Positions 23,579 to 34,263 of a DNA stretch of 64,000 nt are shown here, in pieces. A program made the translations under genes and the position numbers. Source of the DNA: Batillaria attramentaria (Eukaryota; Mollusca; Gastropoda; Batillariidae); NCBI GenBank assembly GCA_018292915.2, contig JACVVK020000055.1:951501-1015500 (forward strand), given 5' to 3'. The notes below the pieces were generated by a model. That model searched no databases and had not been told where the DNA came from. It worked only from the letters and a program-made list of their open reading frames with translations. Each line of letters opens with the position of its first letter. Position 1 is the first letter of the stretch.

Positions 23579-23582
23579 TTAA

Positions 23583-25646
23583 ACTGTATTTGCCACAAGC
23601 AACAAGAGAGCATGGTCCAACCACGAGTAAGGACAAAAAGCACTTCACAAGTACAGTCACAGACACTTACCTCAAACACACCAAAGTCGAACTTAGGATA
23701 AGTTAAAGCGAAACAATTTTCCCGGCCAAACTTTTTCTTTGAAAAGTCGAAGCTATCACGAACACTAGGAGATTTGTTTCCCCTTCCGATGCATAACCAC
23801 CAACATAACTCATTAACTGGCACGGAAATTTACTATTACAATTTCCATGCAGTACCGGTTTAGACACATTTATGTGTCCTGCCGGCCTCGACAGTTGGGC
23901 GAGATGCACATGCTCCCAACAAGCGATGGCAATCGCAGTCATGGAAAAGTTGTGAAAGGCTGGGGTTTCACCCGTTGGGGGGGGGGGGGGGGGTTGACTC
24001 GAACATGAATGTTAATTCTGACAGCTAATTAATAGACCACACATGTTCAAGTTTACGATGGTTGAAGGCAAATTGTGTCTTGAGGGTTCCCCCCCCCCCC
24101 CCCATCTCGTCAATACATTATGTGTGGAAGAACAACAGTGAAAAGGTTCGTAGTCTTCAGTATGAAAGTAAAGGTTGTTTTGTAAACGCTATTTCAGCCA
24201 ATATATTTTTTTCATATTAAGAAATCAGACACGTCCGTGTGTAGTGGTTCAGAAATATTGTAAAGGTTCTCAAACAAAATCCAAGAAATTTACACTTTCT
24301 GTGCACTGTATGAGTGTATGATAAAAACGGGTAATGAAATCATAAACAAGAGAAGAACAAGAAAATGATGCATTTGGGCGAAGAAAAAGCTACATGTACC
24401 AACAAACAAAAACACGAACTGCAGGCAGTGGCTTCTACGGTGGTTGAAATCACACACAGCTCTAATAAAAGCTTTGCTGTTTCATAAGGGTTGGTAAACA
24501 ATACTCATCTACCATTCATGATAAATAATTTCAAATGTCTGTATTTGGGGTTAGCCATTTTCATTTCTGGGGGTGAAAGAGTGCTACTCGCATAACTCGA
24601 AGCCCTTTCCAGAATTTGACCTCATCCGTGTTCACAGATAAATCAAACTTCAGGCAAGTCGAACAAACATCAAATTACCCTATGAATTTGACTTACAGTA
24701 AGTTTGTTCGACTGTACCACAATCAGCCGTGCGTGTTTATTGTGTGGTCCTACACATCATGATGACGGCTGTTGGTCCCCCTTCCCTGTACATGTATACT
24801 TCCTAATAATCATTGTAAAGTTTGAGTTTCTTTTCCCTGTTTTGTTGTTTTACTTCAAAGTCTTGAAAATCCCACATGCCTGTATGTAAAATGCTGCTGA
24901 GTCTGAACTATCAGCAATTGCATTCTGAAGATTTATTCAGAGCAAGTCAGTTTTCTGTTCCTTTAAAAAAACTTTTTTTTAAGGTTTTGAAATGTCAACA
25001 TCGTTGCCAAGGTATAGGTCTTTGATATTTCTTTATTACTGTATTTGTATGTGCAATATTAGGAAAGTTGGGTTCTTACAGTACACTCACAGTATCCGCA
25101 ATTATGGATTCTCATGAAATGAAGTGTTCTGGTATATGAGCGTATAAATTGATTTGCTGTAGTTGTATCGTGCTTTGAAATTGTGTTCATGTAATGGTAA
25201 ACCAGAATGTCATAAGTGCTGACTGTACACATAGTGGTATTTGCCTGTGTGAATGCATGAACAGGTAATCCAAAGACCAATTAAGCACATGTGAAACTTG
25301 TTATTGTAATGATTTCACGAGCACCAATTTCAGCAGACATTCTTTTTGTTTTAAAAAGAAAAGAAAAAAACATGCAGGGTCGAGGTTAATCTGCTTTTGT
25401 TCAGATAGGTGGTCTGTGATGTCATGCAGTAGGAATGGGTGCCTACGGTTGTCTTGCAGTTTCCTCATTCATGTCTTCATTTGCAACTTAGCTGGTGTGC
25501 ATATAGTTGTCTTGAACACAACTGGGATGATTGCTGGATATACCGTACTTCTTAAAGTTGCCATAAGAAAGTAAGGTGTGTTCTAAGAATTGTACGTTGC
25601 AGTACATCTGTATTTGCAACTTCTTTACATGGCTCAGCTGCATTCT

Positions 25647-25695
<49 letters not shown>

Positions 25696-26306
25696 GTAAA
25701 AGCTGCCTGCAAAGTTTTGGTTGTATTTTCAGGGCAAGTCCAACATCACTTCTCAAGAATGCTCAGACTCAGTCTCAGAGTCAGAGACATGGTAACTTTA
25801 TGGGATGCCTCACTCTCCTTGTGGACTGTAACTTAGTGCAGCATGGGGTCATTCTATTTCTTAGCTTGTGCCAACTGGTAACTGACCGACCTTAAGGCAA
25901 GACTTCGGTCTATTGAATTGTGATGACACTTCTTGTACAATCTGGGTAGATTGCCCTTACCCTCTGTTGTAACTTTTAATTCCAGATATCCAGCACACAT
26001 GATTTACAGGGAATGTCACTCTTGGATGGATCATGTAACTAGATGCCTCCTGTTGATTTCAATTGTAGACATTGTTTCAGAAAAAGTTAACTGGTCTTTG
26101 CTTGTGATCCTGTTAAGTGTGCATGTGCATGTTTGACATGGTGGGCTGGTGGGCCTATTTTTTTAATTTATTGATCTACTCTTGCTATGATCATAATGGT
26201 GCACTGTGCAAGTAAACTATACTTCTTCACCAGTGTCCATTTTTACCTTTTTTGCTTGAAAATAATGTTAACTGAACATTCGGTTTAGTGTGCCTTTTTA
26301 CGCTGT
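23583..26306. other. Intergenic, no gene recognised
   Basis: Contains G-run (23977-23992) and C-run (24090-24103) homopolymers, a (CA)n array at 25651-25693 and AT-rich DNA. TCGAAC-rich patches at 23660-23760 and 24590-24715 hint at an old repeat, but no inverted ends were found. No codon-structured frame of useful length. Confidence 0.5.
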
Positions 26307-26577
26307 CTATACAAAGAGTAGAAAAGGAAACGGTAATGACTGTGAAGTGGTTACAAGTTAAGCAAATAAAAGCGACATAAAAGGGACAGAAACCACTTAA
26401 CTTTGACAAAGGACGGCACAGGCCAACGTTTCGGCTTTCGCCTTCTTCAGGACATAAACAAATCAATTGTTTATGTCCTGAAGAAGGCGAAAGCCGAAAC
26501 GTTGGCCTGTGCCGTCCTTTGTCAAAGTTAAGTGGTTTGTCCCTTTTATGTCGCTTTTATTTGCTATACAAAGAGTA
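26307..26577. mobile_element. Fold-back insertion, ~100-bp inverted arms, 14-bp target duplication
   Basis: Arms 26361-26461 and 26467-26565 are inverted copies differing by a 2-base indel, around a 5-base centre. CTATACAAAGAGTA occurs at 26307-26320 and again at 26564-26577, so the insertion is about 243 bases and includes 40 bases of single-copy leader. The arm contains CTGAAGA-AGGCGAAAGCC-GAAAC, a motif common next to Penelope-like elements and reminiscent of a hammerhead ribozyme core. RNA from either strand would form a long hairpin. Confidence 0.7.
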
Positions 26578-27279
26578 CATTTTGGAAATTAACCCTCTGT
26601 CAGTTGCATTTCCTCCTAGTTATCTTTTCAAGGCTAAAGGTCATAATGGACAAAGGGTTAATTAGTCTTCCAGAGACAGTTTCAAAATAATAGCTGAAAC
26701 AGTACAAGATCACAAAGATAGCAAATCACAAGTTTGAGTAATAGCATTAAGCTGCACTCAGTCTGGAGTCTCCTTAATAAAGTAAATACTGTTTAATCCA
26801 GTGAAGAGGGACATAGGCATAGGCACTGTAGAGACCAAACTTGGGTGAACCGTTCTCAGAAGTTACACACTTATACATCAGTTGGTCAAAAGGTACATTA
26901 ATTGAGCAAGTTGTGCAGATCATACTTCTCTGCTATTCAGTGAACCTCTTCCGTTATTTGTGTCTGTGAATGGTTTGTTTTGTGTGTTTGGTCACATCAA
27001 AATGGATAAACAGACTACAGGTCAGACCTGTTCCAGTGGACTGTGGTCAGTTTCTTAAGACCTGGTTACGACCTTCCGGAGCTGCCCTGAAAGTGTTCAT
27101 GATGATACACATAAATGTAATAACATTTCTCAGCTGCACTCTTTCACTCATTCTTGATTCTCTTGCTTGTCCTTCATGCTTTTTGCTGTCTGCTTCATCA
27201 CACGTCCTGTAGTAACCAATGTCAAAATAGGTGGCAGTCATATGAAGGGACTGTCAGGTTATTAGTATCTTACTTTATT
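26578..27279. other. Intergenic, nothing recognised
   Basis: No repeat end, RNA gene or coding frame with recognisable domain was seen between the fold-back insertion and half-site repeat copy C. Confidence 0.5.
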
Positions 27280-28335
27280 GGCTCCCTTGTGTAACAATGG
27301 AAGACTATGTATTAACCCTCCATCATCTGTCTCTGTGTGTGTGTGTGTGTGTGCAGAAAACTTTAACATTGTCATTTTCTCAGAATCTGCAAACAGCAGA
27401 GGCACCAAACTTGGCATGCTGATAGACAACCGCAAGACCTTTCAAAACATGTCATTTTGAATGACCTTGACTCAAGGTCAAGGTCACTAAAGCTCTCTGA
27501 AAATTTTACATTGGCATTTTCTCGTAATCTACAAACACCAGAGGTTTTAAACTTTGCATGATGATAGGCATTGATAAGAACTTTACACATATACATGTAG
27601 TCAATGGCCTTGTGTCAAGGTCAAGGCCGTACAAGCTATTTTTGTGAAACCTCAACATTGGCATTTTCTCAGAAACAACAAACAGCAAAGGTGCCAAACC
27701 TGGCGTGCTGATAAACAGTGATAAGACCTATGCACACATACCATCTTAAATGACCTTGACTCAAGGTCATTAAAACAGTCTGTTGGGAAATTTTACATTT
27801 GCATTTTCGCTGAATCTAGAAGGATCAGAAGCCTCATACTATGTCCGATGATTGACATTGGCAGCACTTTTACAGACATACCTATGTTCAGTGACTTTAT
27901 GTCAAGGTCAAGGCCATGCAAGCGTTTTTTGGGAAACTTTAACCTTGACATTTTCTCCAAAACAACAAACAGTAGAGGCACCAAACGAGGCATGATGATA
28001 GACAGCAATGAGACCTACCTTTCTGAATGACCTTGACTCAAGGTCATTAAAGCTGTCTGTTATGAATTTTAACATTACCTTTTTCGGGGGAACTACAAAC
28101 ACTAGAGGCATCGAACTTGGCATGATGATAGACATTGATGAGATCTCATTTGAATGACCTTGACTAAAGGTCAAGGCCATACAAACTTTTGGGGAAAATG
28201 TAATATTGCCAGGAACTCAGAGCGCCAGAGACACTTGGCATGATAATGGATAGTGATAAGAGCTTTACAAACATACTCTTGTGAATGACCTTGACCTGTG
28301 TCACACGGGAGCCATGGAGGCTTCTGCCTCTCTCG
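27280..28335. repeat. Nuclear-receptor half-site repeat, copy C (longest)
   Basis: Begins GGCTCCCTTGTGTAAC and ends ACACGGGAGCCATGGAGGC, again inverted outer ends, here with matching changes on both sides (CTCCC/GGGAG). Contains about seven monomers with TGACCTTGACTCAAGGTCA or TCAAGGTCAAGG words, e.g. near 27463, 27616, 27750, 27901, 28028, 28155 and 28286. No coding frame of note. Confidence 0.75.
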
Positions 28336-28755
28336 TTCAGAGATACCATCCATGAGAAGCTTCAAGTAAAACCCATGACAGAATCAAGATATTCAGCAAA
28401 TACTGTAGGGTTCCCTGGTGGTAAAGGTCGCAGAGAGGAAACGTCTACATCCTCAAGTGTAGCTGCCAATGTGCTGTAAAAATACAAAAAAGTCATATAA
28501 GGATGTGAATCAAGTCAGTCTCATTCTTTAGCAAAATATTATTATTAATAATAATAAAATCAAAAAATACATGCATAAAAGTGAGACAAGAAATGTCTGT
28601 AATTTAAGTAAACTGTCACCATTTTCAAACTTTTTGTTTATAGCTCTCGGGGTCCTGTACCACCCCAGGCTGCATCTCATCTAAAAATTCTGCACCACCC
28701 TCTACTACACTTGATCTGCTTGTCATTCTCTCCAACTGTCTTCCACTAGGAGACA

Positions 28756-29700
28756 GGCCCCATGGGCTCACCTTCACGCAACGGGGCTGATTTCGCCAAG
28801 CTTGCCCACCCCTTTTGCTCTTTCTTTACTCTTATTTCTGCCTCCCTCGGTCCATTCACCTGTCTTTTGCTCTCTTAAAGTCTCCTCCGGGGGGAGGTCA
28901 GTAAGCGGGTGTCTGCTGACCCTTGGTCCAGTGAGACATCTGAGGGTCATTTCTGAAGGCCGACTTCACTGGATTCCCCCCACCTGGTCTTCACCCTGGC
29001 GGGCTTTGTTCGCAGCGCCCTGCTGGTGCTGCTGAACACCTGTCATGTTGAAGACCTTCACAACGCACCCCTCTCTGGTGCGCTGTTTTCCCAAACGGCC
29101 TCACAGCGGGGAGGTTCCGTGTTGGAGCAGTCTATTCTCCAACTGCCTCCCAGGCATGTTGTCTTCATTGGCAACTAAGGAATTTTCCTTCCTACCTCTC
29201 TGTCTATCCCTCACCAGCCCATTCGCCTGTCTCTTTCTCTTTAAAACCTCCCAAATTTAGCCGCTCTGTCCTTCCTCTCATCTCTCAGCTGATATCTAAG
29301 TTCGGCCCTTTCATCTATATTTCTTTTTTTTAACCTCTCACTCACGTCTGCACTACCAGTGGTTAGGAATGTGATGTTAGGCATATGCTGCAAACTGGTT
29401 TATTGCGCCTAGGAGATGATAAGTTGCAATATTTGCTGTATATGCGCTTAGTATTTATCTTTGTTTTACCCAGTTGTAATTGTTGTTTTCTACGCTTTTT
29501 TGTAACCGGGAGTTCGATAAATTAGCATGAAGGTGCAGCGTCTCCTGCATGTCCTAGGTTTATATTGCCCCGTAGACCTATTTGCATCCTATGTCCGACG
29601 TTACATTTTTGTTTTTTTCATGTAGTGCAGGCACACTCAGCCGCGAATTAGTCTTTGTGGCTTGCGCGGCTTTAAGCCCTAAAAACTCACTCACTTCACT
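28756..29700 (+). repeat. Long dispersed repeat, copy 2 (uninterrupted)
   Basis: Matches 15762-17100 without the SINE. The 3' tail reads TTGCGCGGCTTTAAGCCCTAAAAACTCACTCAC. Frames such as 28802-29035 are shared with copy 1 (15697-16035) but differ by stops and have no recognised domain. Likely a non-autonomous retroelement in plus orientation. Confidence 0.5.
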
Positions 29701-30147
29701 AGGAGACAAGGACAATACCTGCAAATGCAATAGTGAAGATATCCGTCTTTGTTCAGTCGCCTGGCCAGTTCTATCTGGTGGTTGTTCATTAGTTTATCAT
29801 TCACCACCACCACTAAAGGACGCCCTAACGTCAGGGACTCAAGTACACTGCCAGCGCCTGAAAGTAAAACAGTTCCTTAACACTGAAAAGCCAGATACAT
29901 AGTGCTATGTGATGTTTATCATCCAACAATAAGAACCAGTGGAATCCCTATCCTGACCAGAACAGGAGTAAAGGATTTCGAATGATACCACTCTGCACAT
30001 GTTGCATTTTCATCAAGCAAGCAGTTCTTGCAAATGCATATTCATCTCTGAAAGTACAGGCATGATGAATGACTGTGATCAGAATGGAAATGACCGTTCG
30101 TGCATGTTTTAGGTCAGAATACCAAATGGCCCAACAGACTATTTAAT

Positions 30148-30350
30148 AAATTTACTCCCAAAGTTTTGGCAAAGTAGCCTTCTTTAGGGGACAAGATACA
30201 AAATACAGTTACAGATCAAAATGACACTGTTTAAGTTTTATGACTGTTGGTGACTTTTGTGACTTGAGATAAGCAGCATTGTCTCTATAGTTATTTGATG
30301 TCTTGTCCCCTGAAGAAGGTTGCTTAGCTGAAAATTTGATGGTAAATTTC
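30148..30350. repeat. Second fold-back with ~50-bp arms
   Basis: Left arm 30148-30198 (ending CTTCTTTAGGGGACAAGA) and right arm 30301-30350 (TCTTGTCCCCTGAAGAAGG) are imperfect inverted repeats about 100 bases apart. The right arm carries the same CCTGAAGAAGG word as the fold-back at 26307-26577, so the two probably belong to one element class. Confidence 0.5.
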
Positions 30351-30747
30351 ATTGTTCACATGGAAAAATTTGTGAAAGTCGATTTTTGACAATTTTTTAC
30401 AATTATATCCTATTAGTTTAAGTTTGGGGTCCGTTTCTACATTTGACACTGAGAAATGGGTCAAAATAATGTTTCAAAATCTGCAGAACTGATGAACAAT
30501 TATTTTACACGAGAAAACTGCAGAAATCTGCAAGTGAAAAAGTGCGTTAGTCTTAATGAAGCAAATCACAGTGGCATAGTTGCGTAAGTCGATCGCACGA
30601 AAAATTGCAGAAGTTTTCATTGTTTTCAGTATTGAAACGTGAAAAACTGTGTGTGTGGATCTTAAATAAGCCAAAGGTGAAAATCTGCCAGAAGGTGGAA
30701 AATTTTAAGCCCTGGATAATCCTTTCACACACACACTGAAGTGAAAA

Positions 30748-32322
30748 ACAAGGAGGAACGGCCCCGTCCTACAAAGCTGTTTCTCTAAACTTCACTTTAT
30801 TTTGTTTGTTTTGTTGTTATTGTTGCCGGTTCTCCCCTCTCCAAGTTCTACCAATGACACTAGATCCTCTACGACCTCGACCAATTAGCCACGTGACTGG
30901 GGGTGGGGCTGGGTGGGGGGAGAGGGAGAGAGAGACAGAGAGAGGGTGGGTGGGTGGGTGTTTAACGTCCTTTTCCACCACATGAGGGTGATATCAAAGA
31001 CGGGGCAACGAGAAAAAGGCCAGCACAAATATTTGGCCCCAGCCGGGATTCGAACTCTCGACCCGAGCACTGAAAGTCCAATGCTCTACCATTCGGCCAC
31101 CCTGGCTCCCCAGAGAAAGAGAGAGAGAAACGTCAGTTCCGTGCACTAAACATTTGACATCAGCCTCAGGCAGGTCGTCATACAGAGAGAGAGAGAGAGA
31201 CGACGTCAATTCCGTGAACTAAACATTTGACGCCAACCTCTAGCACAGAGATCATCTGAGGATGCTTGTTTATGTCTTGTGATTTCCCTGTTGGCTTTGT
31301 GGCTTCCCCGATTTAATTATTTTTCACATGAAATCTGGAAGATCTAGAGAGCTGGTGAAATGTCGGAGGCAGTGACGATACTTGCTGATTTTGTCTGTGA
31401 ACTAAGCGTTTGAGGTCAGCCTCACACTGGTGGTATGACAGATGATGTTTGTGCAAGTCTTGTGATTTCCCTGTTGCTTTTGTGACTTCCCTGACTGAAT
31501 TAATTTTGACATAAAATCTGGAAGATCTAGAGGGCTGGTGAAACGTGGACTAGAATACCTTGGATTGTACTTATGTAATCGCGAAATTGGAACTAAGTTG
31601 ACTGGTGCTTCTCGCAGAAACTTGAAAAAGCTATGTTTATCTAAAAGTTCAGTGATTCTTAATGCTAAAGCTATAATAGTGCAGTAGTTCCTGTCATATA
31701 TATGCAGTTGTCACACTAGACAAAAACGCCGGGATGATAAGTAATTTGCAGTAGTCTTTTCATAGATATTTGGTCTTCTGCGCAAACCACCCCTACCTTG
31801 GACATTTTTTTTTTTTAACACAAAACCAGTCAGAGCTACAGAGCTGTAGCACGAATACAGGCAGTGTAACTGGGTGATCTTCCAAAGTCTAGAAAATGAA
31901 GGAATTTGAACAACTTTTTCGAAAAAATTCGTAACATGACCGATTTTTTTAAATCGGCGATAACTCTTCTGAAAATGCGGCAGGATAAAAATCGTGACAG
32001 GTAGGTTTGGAGAAGGTGAATTCCCATTTTATCTCAAAGTAAAAAGCCCTCCAACGAGGTGGTTTAGGGGATAGCCATCATTACATCCGTCCACACACAC
32101 ACACACACACACACGTCTCACAACTCACGCCAAAAAGAACGCAGTAGCATAGTGTGCATGTCAAGTGTCTATGACGCAGATTTCGTTACGTCACAGTGTG
32201 CGCGAAAGTATGTATTGTCTGGAGAAACGTCACAGCCATGTTTTGTACTACTGAAACTTGCTGCTGCGCGTAGCAAAATCTGCCCCATCGTATAAAGTTG
32301 TTTCTCTATAGAGAAACAACTT
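30748..32322. repeat. 1.55-kb dispersed element, copy 1
   Basis: Starts AACAAGGAGGAACGGCCCCG and ends GTTGTTTCTCTATAGAGAAACAAC. A second copy lies at 39928-41477. A word like GCCCCGTCCTACAAAGCTGTTTCTC at the start recurs in degenerate form near the end (32282-32308) in the same orientation. Inside are a tRNA-like segment (minus, 31037-31110), GA-runs and a ~180-bp tandem duplication (TGATTTCCCTGTTG words at 31280 and 31460). There is no coding capacity, so it is a non-autonomous element of unknown class. Confidence 0.6.
31037..31110 (-). other. tRNA-like segment in the dispersed element, copy 1
   Basis: On the minus strand GGGGAGCCAGGGTGGCCG is followed by an A-box-like TGGCCGAATGGTAGAG and a B box GAGTTCGAATCC. 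It reads like a decayed tRNA used as a Pol III promoter, not a working tRNA. The acceptor stem and anticodon arm are not clean. The same segment is at 40213-40287. Confidence 0.5.
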
Positions 32323-33368
32323 AAAAAACCTGCGTTATGTATACTTACATGCACACAATACTGCTGCACCTGTGTGGGTGTTGTGTGTGTAGACGTGCAT
32401 TGCTGCAGTTGCAGGCTGTCTAAATGCGTTCCAAAAAAATTGTTTTAAAAAACATCACTCGTAGCTAGGAAACTACACATGACAAATATAAGTTGGTGAG
32501 CAAAGGCTGGGCACGGAATCAAAAGCCACAAAAAGCAGCACGCTGTTCACATATTCCACGAATGTCTCTGTTATACATGTACTTTGCACAGCATTCTCTG
32601 GTCATTTTATTTCTTGCATGTGCCAAGGTGTTTCTGTGGAGTCTTTCAATAACCAAGATGGTGCGGCTTTACATAAATTTGAACGACGGAAAACGTAAAC
32701 AGAGTTGCACGTGCCACCATTTTTTTCCTGGCGTTCCACATTGTCGTGCATGCGATGTCATGGACTTGTGTGACATATTTATGGCGAGAAACACACACAC
32801 ACACACACCAAACTCACACACGCATGCACAGCTTGCATGAACTGAAAACCTTGATTCTCATTGCTTCTCTTTCACACACACGCATGCACACACACACACG
32901 CACATCCAAACAACATACACTGACACTGACATCCTGGTACTGTCAAATCACTGAGCTGAGTTTAGTCCGGCTGATATCCTATTGGCATCTCAGTCCCAGG
33001 CTCTCTCTCTCTTTCTGGCGCTCTCTCTCATACACACACACACACACACACAAACACACCGCACCCATATACCACATAAACACGCGCAATCACTTCAAGT
33101 TTGTTTGAAAAAGTCCGTGATATGGCTTTGTTTGCGGTTCAGTTTCCGTTTTCTTCATTGTGAAACACAAATACAAGGATTAGTAACCACATCATACCTA
33201 TCAAATATCTGCCTTAATTCTCTCTCACACACACACGCCTACACACACACACTGTGTGTGATAGGGTGTCTTGTGAAAACAATGGTCAGTGATTTGACAA
33301 CAGAACTGACACTTACACCGGATGAGGTGATCATCACCCACTTAACTGCAGTTGTGTTTAGGTGGCAC
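32323..33368. other. Intergenic with CA-rich tracts
   Basis: CA-rich clusters near 32790-32910, 33030-33060 and 33220-33260 generate long Thr-His open frames that are not genes. No other feature was recognised. Confidence 0.55.
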
Positions 33369-33373
33369 TAGGG

Positions 33374-34258
33374 TGTGACAAACCGCATTTATGGGGTTTT
33401 CATTGATTGTGTGTTTGCCGTTTTCAAGGGTGTATTTTCATGTGTAGTGTTAACTAGTGTTTTAGACAGGTAGTACTGTACTGGAGTTTATCCCAGTCTA
33501 CCTAACGTTTTCATGTGCGGGAAAATGCTTATGCACGGCTATAGCGGTTGCTTGAGTTTTACTCTATACTAGAGACTGTTGTAACACAAGTAGACCTGAG
33601 TTGTTGTCAGCTTACGAAGTGAGCAATTGCGACAAAGATTGTGCGCAGTCCTACTATTGACCGGTGGAGGGAACAGGTCTTGTTTTTTCCCCACCCGGCT
33701 TCTTTTGTGTTCCGTATGCCATAGCGCTACAGGTATGTTTGATTTTTGAATATTGTTTGTCTATTTCAAGACCAAGTGGATTGTTTGATAACCCTATGGA
33801 TAACTTGATGCTGTTATGATGTATACCTGATTTAGTTCTGAATGTTGGACTTCTCAAATGGTTATTTAAATGAGAGAATTTTTGGTACGATGTTTTGAAC
33901 TTCATTCTTGTGAGGAATCAGTTGTGAGAATATGGTTTGAGGTTGATGATGAGGATATAAGTTTGAACTGTTTGATATTGTATAGGTACTTGGTAACTGG
34001 AAGGTGAATTTGTTGATAATTTCTGATATCAATTCATAACTGGAACTTTCGAGATCGATGTCAGATGTTATTGTTGTCAAGCAACCGCTATAGCCGTGCA
34101 TAAGCATTTTCCCGCACGTGAAAACGTTAGGTAGACTGGGATAAACTCCAGTACAGTACTACCTGTCTAAAACACTAGTTAACACTACACATGAAAATAC
34201 ACCCTTGAAAACGGCAAACACACAATCAATGAAAACCCCATAAATGCGGTTTGTCACA
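33374..34258. mobile_element. Ginger-like DNA transposon, ~185-bp inverted ends, TAGGG duplication
   Basis: Left arm 33374-33557 starts TGTGACAAACCGC. The right arm (34076-34258) is its inverted partner ending GCGGTTTGTCACA. TAGGG flanks both sides (33369-33373 and 34259-34263). TGT...ACA termini, long inverted ends and a 4-5-bp duplication are the pattern reported for Ginger2/Tdd-type transposons, which use a retroviral-like integrase. The ~520-bp core has only short frames, so the copy is non-autonomous. The arms are nearly identical, suggesting a young insertion. Confidence 0.65.
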
Positions 34259-34263
34259 TAGGG

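Noticed and set aside
31037..31110. Functional tRNA gene
   Set aside because: A and B boxes are recognisable, but the stems do not pair cleanly and the segment is repeated inside a dispersed element (also 40213-40287).
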